Positions 36,857 through 45,110 of a DNA stretch of 64,000 nucleotides are shown here, one piece after another (positions within the stretch are counted from its first letter, which is position 1; every line of letters begins with the position of its first letter). The stretch spans positions 310,001-374,000 of the forward strand of contig NZ_VZPV01000001.1 in the NCBI RefSeq assembly GCF_008801405.1. Direction: 5' to 3'. Under the pieces are notes generated by a model that was not told the DNA's origin, ran no database searches, and saw only the letters and a program-made list of their open reading frames with translations. A program made the position numbers and the translations under genes. This DNA comes from Ralstonia insidiosa (GTDB taxonomy: Bacteria; Pseudomonadota; Gammaproteobacteria; Burkholderiales; Burkholderiaceae).

Positions 36857-38218
36857 ATGGCCACCAACGGCGAATCTGTCATCGAGCTGCGCGGCGTCTC
36901 GAAAATCTTCCGCACCGCAGACCACACCGACCGCTCGGTGCTCGAGGGTTTGGATATCAACATCCGCGAGGGCGAGATCGTCGCCATGCTGGGCAAGTCC
37001 GGCTCGGGCAAGTCGACCCTGCTGCGCATCATGGCGGGCCTGGTGCGTGCCGACCGTGGCCAGGTGCTGTTCCGCGGGCGTGAGTACAGCGGCCCGGTGC
37101 AGGGCATTGCGATGGTGTTCCAATCGTTCGCGCTGTTCCCGTGGCTGACGGTGCAGCAGAACGTGGAACTCGGTTTGGAAGCGCAGGGCGTGCCCAAGGC
37201 TGAACGTGAAGAGCGCGCCGAGCAGGCCATCGACCTGATCGGCCTGTCCGGCTTCAACAGCGCCCTGCCGCGCGAGCTGTCGGGCGGTATGCGCCAGCGC
37301 GTGGGCATTGCGCGCGCACTGGTGACCGAGCCTGACCTGCTGCTGATGGACGAAGCATTCTCCGCACTCGACGTGCTGACCGGCGAGAACCTGCGCGACG
37401 AAATGCTCGACCTGTGGGAAGACCGCCGCACCAAGATCAAGGCCATCCTGATCGTCTCGCACAACATTGAAGAGGCGGTGATGATGGCGGACCGCATCGT
37501 CATCCTCTCCAGCGACCCGGGGCGCATCCGTGCCGAAGTGCGTGTGCCCTTCCCGCGCCCGCGCAATCGTGACTCGGCTGCTGTGCGCAACCTCATCGAC
37601 GAGGTGTACGGCCTGATGACCTCGCCCGAGCGCGTGGGTGTGCACGTGGGCGCCGAGTCTGCTGCGCAGCAACTGGCCTACCGCCTGCCGGAAGCCGAGA
37701 TCGGCCAGATGGAGGCCATTCTCGACCTGCTGGTCGAAGCGCCGTTCAACGGCCGCGCCGACCTGCCGCACCTGGCCGAAGAAGCCGGCGTGACTGACGA
37801 TGACCTGCTCCCCGCCTGTGAAGCGCTGGCCCTGCTGCAGCTTGCCACCATCGAGCGCGGCGACATCATCGTCACGCCGTTCGGCAAGACCTACATGGAA
37901 ACTGAACCGCCCGAGCGCAAGGTGCTGTTCGGCCAGAAGCTGCTCGAACAGGTGGCCCTGGCCTCGCACATCCGTGCCGAGCTGGAGGCCAACGAAGACG
38001 GCGAGATTCGCGAAGAGCAAGTCCTGCGCGAGCTGGAGGCCTACCTCAAGCCCGAGGAAGCCGAACGCGTGCTCAAGATCGGTATTGAATGGGGCCGCTA
38101 CGGCGAGGTGTACGAATACGTGTACAACACCGGCATGCTGACCCTGCCCCGTGAAGAGCGCGAGGAACGTGAAGAGCGTGAAGCGCAGGAAGGTGGGGAT
38201 GGGGCGGCCGGGGCGTAA
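36857..38218 (+). CDS. NitT/TauT-type ABC transporter ATP-binding protein with C-terminal AAA-associated domain
   Basis: A 453-residue ATPase. Walker A GKSGSGKST at residues 46-54, the Q-loop region MVFQSFALFPWLTV, signature LSGGMRQRVGIARAL, and Walker B LLLMDEAFSALD. From about residue 260 it carries an extra ~190-residue AAA-associated domain (PF09821-like) with EAEIGQMEAILDLLVEAPFN and ending in a Glu/Arg-rich tail. The extra domain is known only from such anion-type transporters, and its role is unknown. Operon with the fused permease. Confidence 0.88.
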   Translation: MATNGESVIELRGVSKIFRTADHTDRSVLEGLDINIREGEIVAMLGKSGSGKSTLLRIMAGLVRADRGQVLFRGREYSGPVQGIAMVFQSFALFPWLTVQQNVELGLEAQGVPKAEREERAEQAIDLIGLSGFNSALPRELSGGMRQRVGIARALVTEPDLLLMDEAFSALDVLTGENLRDEMLDLWEDRRTKIKAILIVSHNIEEAVMMADRIVILSSDPGRIRAEVRVPFPRPRNRDSAAVRNLIDEVYGLMTSPERVGVHVGAESAAQQLAYRLPEAEIGQMEAILDLLVEAPFNGRADLPHLAEEAGVTDDDLLPACEALALLQLATIERGDIIVTPFGKTYMETEPPERKVLFGQKLLEQVALASHIRAELEANEDGEIREEQVLRELEAYLKPEEAERVLKIGIEWGRYGEVYEYVYNTGMLTLPREEREEREEREAQEGGDGAAGA

Positions 38219-38243
38219 GACGGTGCTCACGTCGTTCCCCTGA

Positions 38244-38270
38244 ACAAGAGCCGCGCGATGCGGCTCTTGT
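38244..38270 (+). terminator. Hairpin after the ABC transporter operon
   Basis: ACAAGAGCCGC - GCGAT - GCGGCTCTTGT: perfect 11-bp stem 26 bp after the ATPase stop, no clear T-tract. Likely the operon terminator. The rest of 38271-38534 shows no gene. Confidence 0.7.
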
Positions 38271-38534
38271 CCTATCCAGGCGTGGTTCACGCGGTGCGAC
38301 GGTTTGCCGCCAACGCAGATTCAACGGTTGCCTCGACAAGGAAGGTCTCGAAAAAGCGCGCCTGGCCGCACGCTTCAACCGGATGCGGATCGGCAGCACG
38401 CCTGGGGGTAAAACGGCCGGCAACACCCCCCTGCCGCCGATCTGGATACCGATGCTGTTTTGCGGTGTAATACCGCGCATCCGCACATGCTGGCGCTGTC
38501 CACACAGGGACGCCCGGCAGCCTCATTGGCCATC

Positions 38535-38924
38535 ATGCATTTCGCCCGCACCCGCAAAAGACTGACCGCCTGGCTTGGCCTGGTGGCGATGGTGCTCGTG
38601 CTGTTTGTGCCAACGGTGAGCCAGGCGCTGGAGGCGCAAGCGCTGCAGGCGTTTGAGCAGGCTGCGCCGCTTTGTGAAGCCAAACCGTCAGCTGCCGCCA
38701 GCACCGCCCTGCCCATCGGGCACGAGATGCCAGCCGGCCACCACCATGCGGCCTGCGGCTACTGTGATCTGCTGGCAGACCACGTGCTGGTGCCGACAAC
38801 CCTTCCGCCGATGGCGGAGCCGGCACCCACCCATGCAACGGCATGGCCCGCGGAACCCGGTCGTCTGGCCGCGCATCAAGCGCGCCATGCCGGGCGGCCG
38901 CGCGACTCACCCTTCCTCCTCTGA
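38535..38924 (+). CDS. DUF2946 family protein (possible copper-related)
   Basis: A 129-residue exported or membrane-anchored protein: N-terminal hydrophobic segment LTAWLGLVAMVLVLFVPTVS after a short basic stretch (ARTRKR), then a His/Cys motif GHHHAACGYCDLLADH characteristic of DUF2946. The family often sits next to copper-handling or TonB genes, which is the basis for a metal-related guess. ATG at 38535 is chosen as the start of the signal-like segment. Followed by a cysteine-containing outer-membrane barrel gene 130 bp downstream. Confidence 0.7.
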   Translation: MHFARTRKRLTAWLGLVAMVLVLFVPTVSQALEAQALQAFEQAAPLCEAKPSAAASTALPIGHEMPAGHHHAACGYCDLLADHVLVPTTLPPMAEPAPTHATAWPAEPGRLAAHQARHAGRPRDSPFLL

Positions 38925-39054
38925 CCACGTCAAACCAGGGCTGCGACTGCACAGCGCACTCGCGCCCGGCTCGAGCCGTTTTCAGACAAGACGCCGTGCG
39001 GCGCACCGACTATTGATCAGGGTGCGCACGTACGCATCAGCGTGAGGAACACCC

Positions 39055-40116
39055 ATGACAACACCATCCAACATGCTCCGGCGCGCGGCACTGCTCGCCT
39101 GCGCTGCCGGTATGTTTGCACCCATCGCAGCGCAGGCATGCGCCACCTGTGGTTGCTCGCTCAGCACCGATGCCGCGATGGGCTATTCGGCCATCCCGGG
39201 CTGGCGCATCAGCTTCGACTACACCTACCTCCCGCAGAACCAGTTGCGCAGTGGCACCCACGCAGTCACGCCGGCACAGGCCGCCAGCATCAACGACGCG
39301 GGCGGCAACCAGGAGGTCGAGCACCAGACCATCAACCGCTACATCAACCTCGGCATCAACTACAGCCCAAACAGCAGCTGGAACTTCAGCGCGATCGTGC
39401 CGTATGTGGACCGCAGCCATACCACTTACGGCGCGGTCACGTCGGATCAGCTCACGCCGGACAACCTGAGCGGCGCCACCGCCAGCGGCTTGGGCGACAT
39501 CAAACTGATCACCAGCTATCAGGGCTTTCTGCCGACGCACAACCTGGGCGTGCAGCTGGGTATCAAGCTGCCGACCGGCCGCTACGGCGGGCAAAACGTG
39601 CTGACCGGCAACACTGTCGGGCGCAACCCGGTGTTCTTCAACAGCGGCCCGAACGCGGCGGGCGGGCAGGCACTGGATACCAGCCTGCAGCCCGGTACAG
39701 GCAGTACCGATGTGATCCTGGGCGCCTACTACTACCAGCCCGTCAGCCAGGACTTCGATGCCTTCATCAACGGCCAATTCCAGGCCGCCGTGCATCAGCG
39801 TTTGAACGAGACTGGGGCGGATTTCCGTCCGGGCAATCTCGCCACCATGAGCTTTGGCGTGCGCTACGAGGCGAATCCGCACATCGTGCCGCAACTGCAG
39901 TTCAACGTGACGCGCAAGAACGCTGACAAGGGCGCGCTGGCTGATACCACCAACACGGCAGGGACGGTGGTCTACCTGTCGCCGGGCGTGACGGTGAGCG
40001 TGGCGCATAACGTGCAGATCTATGCGTTCCTGCAGAAGGCGCTCTACAGCAACCTGCAGGGGTATCAACTCTTCCCGCGTTGGTCGGGCACGGTCGGAGC
40101 CAGCTATGCCTTCTGA
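39055..40116 (+). CDS. Outer-membrane beta-barrel protein with N-terminal CxxCxC motif
   Basis: A 353-residue exported protein. The signal peptide (LRRAALLACAAGMFAPIAAQ) is followed directly by a metal-type motif CATCGCS with Cys29, Cys32 and Cys34. The rest alternates hydrophobic/polar residues in barrel strands (for example INRYINLGINYSPNSSWNFS, VQLGIKLPTGRYGG) and ends in WSGTVGASYAF, a C-terminal Phe. Looks like a transporter-type porin family of metal-related clusters; I do not recognise a named gene. RBS GAGGAACACCC. Overlaps the next gene by 11 bp. Confidence 0.75.
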   Translation: MTTPSNMLRRAALLACAAGMFAPIAAQACATCGCSLSTDAAMGYSAIPGWRISFDYTYLPQNQLRSGTHAVTPAQAASINDAGGNQEVEHQTINRYINLGINYSPNSSWNFSAIVPYVDRSHTTYGAVTSDQLTPDNLSGATASGLGDIKLITSYQGFLPTHNLGVQLGIKLPTGRYGGQNVLTGNTVGRNPVFFNSGPNAAGGQALDTSLQPGTGSTDVILGAYYYQPVSQDFDAFINGQFQAAVHQRLNETGADFRPGNLATMSFGVRYEANPHIVPQLQFNVTRKNADKGALADTTNTAGTVVYLSPGVTVSVAHNVQIYAFLQKALYSNLQGYQLFPRWSGTVGASYAF

Positions 40117-40645
40117 TCGAGCATGGTCGCGGCGCGCGTGGCTGCAGACGGCCGGTGCGGCGGCGCTGGGTGCCGGGCTGGGCAGTCCAGCTCACGAGGC
40201 ACACGCCGCAAGTCTTGAAGTCGGCCGGCCGGCGCCGGCGCTGGTGCTGCGCACGATCGACGGGCACAGCATCTCCACCGAAGACCTGCGTGGCCACGTC
40301 GTGATCCTGACCTTCTGGGCGACATGGTGCGGCCCGTGCCACCAGGAGCTGCCCTTGCTTTCCGACTACGCAGCAAAACACGCTGACCGGGGCCTGCGCG
40401 TTCTCGGCTTCAGCCTGGATGAGCCGGCCTCATTGCCCGCGGTGCGGGAGATGGCAGCGGCCTGGAGTTTTCCCGTGGGGTTGCTCGGCAGCGCCTACGC
40501 CGGCGGCTATGGCCGGGTGTGGCGGATTCCGGTCAACTTCACGATCGACCGCAATGGCCTGCTGGCCGACAACGGTTGGGACTCGCGTGAGCCTGCGTGG
40601 ACGACCGAACGGCTTGAACGCATCGTTACACCGTTGCTGCGTTGA
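40106..40645 (+). CDS. TlpA-like thioredoxin-family protein with Tat-type signal
   Basis: A 179-residue exported redox protein. The N-terminus SRRAWLQTAGAAALGAGLG looks like a twin-arginine signal, followed by LEVGRPAPALVLRTIDG and the active site FWATWCGPCHQELP (Cys75, Cys78). It overlaps the stop of the upstream barrel gene by 11 bp, so it is translationally coupled. It would reduce disulphides or help deliver metal in the periplasm, in line with the CxxCxC of its partner (inference). Confidence 0.85.
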   Translation: MPSDRAWSRRAWLQTAGAAALGAGLGSPAHEAHAASLEVGRPAPALVLRTIDGHSISTEDLRGHVVILTFWATWCGPCHQELPLLSDYAAKHADRGLRVLGFSLDEPASLPAVREMAAAWSFPVGLLGSAYAGGYGRVWRIPVNFTIDRNGLLADNGWDSREPAWTTERLERIVTPLLR

Positions 40646-40687
40646 CGGGCCAATCGCATGGCGCGTTGGCATGCACGGCGCGCCAAT

Positions 40688-40717
40688 AAAAACGGGCCGG
40701 AGACGCACTCCGGCCCG
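40688..40717 (-). terminator. Rho-independent terminator for the leftward lectin-like gene
   Basis: On the minus strand: CGGGCCGGAG - TGCGT - CTCCGGCCCG followed by TTTTTATTGG. Ten-bp stem with T-tract, between convergent genes. Confidence 0.88.
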
Positions 40718-40759
40718 GTCAACGACGCAACGTTGGGCAACGCCGCGTACGAGGGATCG

Positions 40760-41896
40760 TTACTGCGGCAGGTAGTTGATATACGACAGCGTGCCGTCGG
40801 CGTTGGCCTGCGCCAGGCTGACTGCGCCGTTGCTGATCACGGCATTGATCAGGCCCGTGAAGCGCGGGTTGGCGCTACCCACCGGTTGCACGTTGTTCAT
40901 CCAGAACGTGGGCGATGCCAGCGACTGCGACACCAGCAGCACCTGCCGCGCGTTCGTCATCCAGACCAGTTGCGGCGTGCCCGCGTTGCTGACGATCAGC
41001 GGTGCGACTGACAGCATCGGATACTGATCCGCCGTCAGGTTGCCCACGCCGCCCCAGGTCGGGAAGTTGTACGACGGATTGCTCGACGGTGCGCAGAACA
41101 CCAGCGGGTTTTGCCCCTGAGCCGACTGGCTGTTGCAGCCCGCATACGTGGCGTTGTTGGTGTTCGAGCAGAAGTTGGCAGCCGGGCCGTTGACGAACTG
41201 CGGCATCGGGTTGGAACCTGCGCCCACCACGGCAAATGCGCTCCAGCTGTCCGCACCGCCACCCGCGTACTGCGTCGACTGATACAGGTTGTTGTCCTTG
41301 CCCAGCACCACGGCCTGCAACTGGCCGCTGTTCTGCAGCAGGAACACATTGAACTCCTGCGCCTGCGGGTTGAACCCGCCGCCCAGCTTCGACCAGTTCG
41401 ACCAGGTGATGGTCGGGGCTACGGCGGTCTGGTACGCGTGCCACAGGTTGCCGCTGGTATCGAGCGAGAACGCTTCCAGCCGCTGGTTGGAGTTGACCGC
41501 CAGCACCGGCGCGCCGGTAAAGGTGGTCGGCGTACCGCCGCCGATGGTCGTCCACGGCGTGTACGAGCCGATGAACGGGTTGATGTACGACACCTGCACC
41601 TGCCCTGCCTGCATCAGACCGATGACCGCGATGGTGCCGTTGGGCGACGGTGCCACAGACGGGTTGAACTGCAGCGTGCCGCCCCACTTCGACCAGCTCC
41701 CGCTTTCACCCGAGGTAGCCACCGTGCACATGCCCAGCGTGTTGTCGGTATTGCGCGTGAAGACGTACATCGAGCCGCCGTAGAAGATCTGCTGCGGCGT
41801 ACCGCGGAACGCACCGCCCAGGTTGGCCCAATCCGTCGTGGCGGCCAGGCTCACTGCAGACAAATCGACTTCCGTAAATTCAAAAGGCTTGTTCAT
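40760..41896 (-). CDS. Probable PLL-type beta-propeller lectin-like protein
   Basis: A 378-residue protein made of about six or seven repeats with the pattern W-x2-L/I-GG followed by beta strands: TTDWANLGGAFRG, SWSKWGGTLQFNP, PWTTIGGGTPTTF, WSNWSKLGGGFNP, then FPTWGGVGNLTAD. This is the look of PLL/tachylectin-like propellers that bind sugars. There is no signal peptide, so export would need another route. ATG at 41896 behind GGAGACGTTG. Flanked by a long non-coding upstream region and isolated from other genes. Function otherwise unknown. Confidence 0.6.
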   Translation of the reverse strand: MNKPFEFTEVDLSAVSLAATTDWANLGGAFRGTPQQIFYGGSMYVFTRNTDNTLGMCTVATSGESGSWSKWGGTLQFNPSVAPSPNGTIAVIGLMQAGQVQVSYINPFIGSYTPWTTIGGGTPTTFTGAPVLAVNSNQRLEAFSLDTSGNLWHAYQTAVAPTITWSNWSKLGGGFNPQAQEFNVFLLQNSGQLQAVVLGKDNNLYQSTQYAGGGADSWSAFAVVGAGSNPMPQFVNGPAANFCSNTNNATYAGCNSQSAQGQNPLVFCAPSSNPSYNFPTWGGVGNLTADQYPMLSVAPLIVSNAGTPQLVWMTNARQVLLVSQSLASPTFWMNNVQPVGSANPRFTGLINAVISNGAVSLAQANADGTLSYINYLPQ

Positions 41897-42567
41897 GTTC
41901 AACGTCTCCGGTCTGTGAGAGCTGCACCTGCCGGCCGTCGGGCGCAGAAAATAGTGGCGACCTGATCTGGGGGTAATGCCGGCGCCGTAATGTTGCTCGA
42001 TGAAATCAGAAAGTTATAGCGACATAATCCCGTTGGATTTCATTTCAATAAATCCGATGGAAGCGCGGTGATATTCAAGGTGAAAAATGTCGGCGCGCAC
42101 GAATCCGCATTCCAGTTCCGTCTGGAATGTATGCATCCATAACAAACTGCCGTGCGTGCTTCAGGCGCCGCCTGTCGTGCGGCGTGTGAATCCCACTCCC
42201 TTGGCGTTAGGGCCAGCCCATGCGTTGTGCGGGGTGCGTGCTCTGTGCGATCTGTTTTCCGAGAAACAGCGCTTATTCTGTGAAGCGAGGGGAAGGTTAT
42301 GTTGACGCCAACAGGGTTGCAAATTCCGTCGCTTGATTCCTGTTGTGAAGATTATTTATTTGCGAGCGGATTTTTGAGTTAATCGTTTGCCAGATAATGT
42401 TTGTCGGCGGAAAGGATGAATGTTTTGATCAACTCGGTTCGGGGGCGAAAGCAGACCCCAACCTTTGGTCGGTTGTAGAGGGTTAGGGCCATTGCTTTAC
42501 GACCATGCGGGGGTGTCATGCGGCGTGCGCCGGGGCCTGTAAGGATCACCAGCCCCAGCCTGCACCC
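41897..42567. other. 670 bp non-coding, partly AT-rich, upstream of the propeller gene
   Basis: No plausible gene. The segments near 41985-42080 and 42340-42430 are clearly AT-richer than the flanks (for example TTCATTTCAATAAATCC) and should hold the promoter of the leftward propeller gene. A 72-codon frame at 42087-42305 has no RBS or recognisable protein features. Confidence 0.6.
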
Positions 42568-43533
42568 CTACCGCCTGAGCCAAGGCGAATCCACCGCCCA
42601 GAACATCACATCCACTCCCAGATAGTCCTGGGCGAAGCTCACGAACTGGTCGCGTGTGAATGGTTTGCCGGTCTTGGGGTTGACGTAGCGCAGCGTGGGC
42701 TCCTGCACCGCCATCGCCACCAGCGGCAGCTTGCCTTTGTATTGATGGAAGAACGGATAGGCGTTCTTCATCTGCGCTTTCTTCCAGGGGACGATGTCCG
42801 GCCCGCCAAGGCCGATGCCTTCCTGCGCAGCAGTGGCAAACGTGCGGGACATGTACTGGTGATCGTTATCCCATTCACACGGCCAAAAGTTGACGTACTG
42901 CACAACCGCGGACTGATGGAACTGCTGCCGAGCGAAGCGCATGTTCTCCAGCGTGGCGTTGAAGTAACCATCGCAACTGAAGCGCGTCTTGTCACGCTTG
43001 CGATCGATGTCGATGGCGGTTTCCGGCAGATTGATCCCCAGGATGCGGCCGTCGAACTGCTTGGCCAGCGCGGTCAGCAGCGCCTGGAAGCGCTGGCGCA
43101 ATGCCGGATTCCATTGCTGTGCCACCCACCCGCTGCCGCCTGGGTTGACCTCGGAGTCATCGGATTGACGCACCAGTCCGCCGCCATACGCGGGGTCGGT
43201 CAGCAGATACGAGGGGATATGGCGCGCAGTGGGCAAGAAGAAACGATCCTGTACCTGCACGAACAGTTGCTTCTTGCGTTGCTGCAGATACGCAAGATCG
43301 CGCTCGATGCCGGAGAAGTCGTAGCGGCCCGGCTCAGGCTCCAGTGACTTCCAGCTGTAGACGATTTGCACGCCCTCAATATCGGGGCGTTGCAGCAGCG
43401 GCTCGATGCTGGCCAACTCATCGGAGCCGGTGTAGAGAAAATGACGCAGCTCACTGGCTGCCGCACCGGCACACACCCACGTCAGGGCCAGCGCGGCGAA
43501 CAGGTGTTTTCCGCAAGCAAGGGTGCTGCGCAT
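42568..43533 (-). CDS. Exported hypothetical protein with glycosidase-like (TIM-barrel) features
   Basis: A 321-residue protein with signal peptide (LFAALALTWVCAGAAAS). The body has patterns seen in (trans)glycosidase folds: EGVQIVYSWKSLEPEPGRYD (as in GH42-type domains, a W-x2-LEPxxGxYDF motif) and LGINLPETAIDID, where Glu could be catalytic. No specific family can be named. ATG at 43533 is preceded by GGAGAGTCCGTC. Not in an operon; flanked by lectin-like and small hypothetical genes. Confidence 0.65.
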   Translation of the reverse strand: MRSTLACGKHLFAALALTWVCAGAAASELRHFLYTGSDELASIEPLLQRPDIEGVQIVYSWKSLEPEPGRYDFSGIERDLAYLQQRKKQLFVQVQDRFFLPTARHIPSYLLTDPAYGGGLVRQSDDSEVNPGGSGWVAQQWNPALRQRFQALLTALAKQFDGRILGINLPETAIDIDRKRDKTRFSCDGYFNATLENMRFARQQFHQSAVVQYVNFWPCEWDNDHQYMSRTFATAAQEGIGLGGPDIVPWKKAQMKNAYPFFHQYKGKLPLVAMAVQEPTLRYVNPKTGKPFTRDQFVSFAQDYLGVDVMFWAVDSPWLRR

Positions 43534-43674
43534 GACGGACTCTCCATGAATGGGTATGACAAAAGGGAGTCCGCCGTACGCCGGCAAGTTCCTGGCGCAC
43601 GTCTGTCTGTGACAATTTTGCTGGCCGGATGCAGTCGGGGCGTGATGTGTGTACCGCCCCGATTCCTCCTTCGC

Positions 43675-43980
43675 TTACTTCCACTTCTCCCCAATCCCCG
43701 CCAACCCCGCCTTCTGCAAATCCTCCGCGCTCATCACCACGCGGAACTCACAATCAGCGTTGAACAGCAGGAACCACGGCTCGGCGAGTGCGGGAATCTG
43801 CGAGGGCGCATCCAAGTTGACGACGAGCACCGCACCGCGTGTACCAGCTTGTTCCGTGAAGTAAGCGGCTTCGGGTTTGATCGCCGCCATCACACGCGGG
43901 ATCAACTCGGCGATGGAGCCATCGCGCACGTAGGTGTTGAAGGGCTCGTGCGGGATTCGCACGTTCATGAGCATGCGCAT
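43675..43980 (-). CDS. Small hypothetical protein (panthothenate-synthetase-like annotation in homologues)
   Basis: A 101-residue cytoplasmic protein beginning MRMLMNVRIPHEPFNTYVRD and including AVLVVNLDAPSQIPALAEPW. It resembles a family of ~100-residue dimeric alpha/beta-barrel-like proteins that databases sometimes call panthothenate synthetase; no pan function is supported. ATG at 43980 follows CAGGAGAACAACC. Function unknown. Confidence 0.65.
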   Translation of the reverse strand: MRMLMNVRIPHEPFNTYVRDGSIAELIPRVMAAIKPEAAYFTEQAGTRGAVLVVNLDAPSQIPALAEPWFLLFNADCEFRVVMSAEDLQKAGLAGIGEKWK

Positions 43981-44172
43981 GGTTGTTCTCCTGGGTGCGT
44001 TAGCGTGGATTCCACAGCACTGCGTGCAAACCGGAACTGCCAGCCACCTGGCTGCTGGCGCCGCCGGGCAGCGCGCGGCAAAGAGACGTCGCCCCGCACG
44101 ATGGCTTGGATGTGAGTTGCATGCTGCGCCCCTTTGAGTCGTGGACTCTTTCACGTGCATGGCGCCTTGAAG

Positions 44173-44203
44173 TGTTCCGGCCTAACGCGTGATGGCCGGA
44201 ACA
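44173..44203. repeat. Strong 10-bp stem-loop in the intergenic region
   Basis: TGTTCCGGCC - 11-nt loop - GGCCGGAACA, perfect arms, no T-tract. It lies between the small hypothetical gene and the DnaA-box-like cluster; no role assigned. Confidence 0.5.
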
Positions 44204-44427
44204 TGCACGACAGCAGATCGCTGCGACTCGCGTGGTTGGACAACGCAGCAAGCGGGCGCCACCCCATATGGGTGAACCCGGTATCGCACATTCAAAACGG
44301 GACTTGGCAACGCCGCCGTGCGCGATGCAAAAGTCGCGCCACAGGTTGTGCTGTCAGGTCTTGCGACTGGCGTGCCAGCAAGGGGCGCGTGTTTCGCGTC
44401 GAAACCTTTGCAGATCTGAAACACCCG

Positions 44428-44475
44428 TGTGGACAGCTGTTGTGGATAACCGCTGTGGACAACTTGTGGGGATAA
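44428..44475. promoter_or_regulatory. DnaA-box-like cluster (locus B)
   Basis: One exact TGTGGATAA (44441-44449), TGTGGACAA (44454-44462), a TGTGGACAG (44428-44436) and TGTGGGGATAAC (44465-44476). The 35 bases from 44441 match locus A from 18818 with four differences plus one inserted base. Upstream of an acetyltransferase gene by ~40 bp. Confidence 0.6.
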
Positions 44476-44515
44476 CATTCGTTCTTTGGATAGCAGCACT
44501 TAGCCTCAGGCCACC

Positions 44516-45034
44516 ATGACGGTACGCACCACCATTCGAAGAGCAAGCCAAGCCGATGCCGCCACGTTGTGCGCCGCTGAAAAGGCCACCGCACTCACCC
44601 CGGGGCTGCTGGTGTCACAACCTCACGAGCTGCAGGTTGAGGCATTCGAACAAAAGATCGCGCTGCTTGAGCAGGACGGGCTGTACCTCGTGGCAGAGCA
44701 CGAGGGCACCCCGATCGGGCACGCGTTTCTGGAGCCGATGACGCTCATCGCGCTCTCTCACGTCTTCAGTCTCACGATCGTCGTCCACCCCGGTCACCTC
44801 GAGCGCGGGGTCGGCACTGCTCTCATGACCGAATTGATAGCGTGGGCGGAAAGCCATCCCCGCATCGAAAAGATAGAGCTTCGAGTCCGGGCGACGAATG
44901 CTCGTGCCATTGCCTTGTACAAGCGCTTTGGATTTGTGGAAGAAGGACGGTTCGAGAAGCGCATACGGCTGCCCGACGGGTCGTATATTGCTGATCTGTC
45001 CATGGCGCGGTTTGTTCGTCAATCTGGCTCGTAG
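44516..45034 (+). CDS. GNAT-family N-acetyltransferase
   Basis: A 172-residue acetyl-CoA-dependent acetyltransferase. The acetyl-CoA site is HPGHLERGVGTALMTELIAW, and ARAIALYKRFGFVEEGRFEK is the typical C-terminal motif of RimI/YhhY-like members that acetylate amines. ATG at 44516. Preceded by a DnaA-box-like cluster; monocistronic. Substrate unknown. Confidence 0.88.
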   Translation: MTVRTTIRRASQADAATLCAAEKATALTPGLLVSQPHELQVEAFEQKIALLEQDGLYLVAEHEGTPIGHAFLEPMTLIALSHVFSLTIVVHPGHLERGVGTALMTELIAWAESHPRIEKIELRVRATNARAIALYKRFGFVEEGRFEKRIRLPDGSYIADLSMARFVRQSGS

Positions 45035-45110
45035 CATTCGTCCAGCCGGATCACACTGCGACATCTGGGTGGGGTATCAGCGATTGGCATTCTTGCCCGC
45101 TACGAGCAAC

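Noticed and set aside
35032..38290. Long minus-strand frames (587 and 483 codons) over the ABC transporter genes
   Set aside because: Antisense shadows with Arg/Gln/His-rich content and no motifs.
42087..42305. 72-codon frame in the intergenic region before the propeller gene
   Set aside because: No RBS, no hydrophobic or domain pattern, and composition of non-coding DNA.
44134..44519. Overlapping short frames on both strands between 44134 and 44519
   Set aside because: They cover the hairpin and DnaA-box-like cluster, lack RBSs and have no recognisable features.
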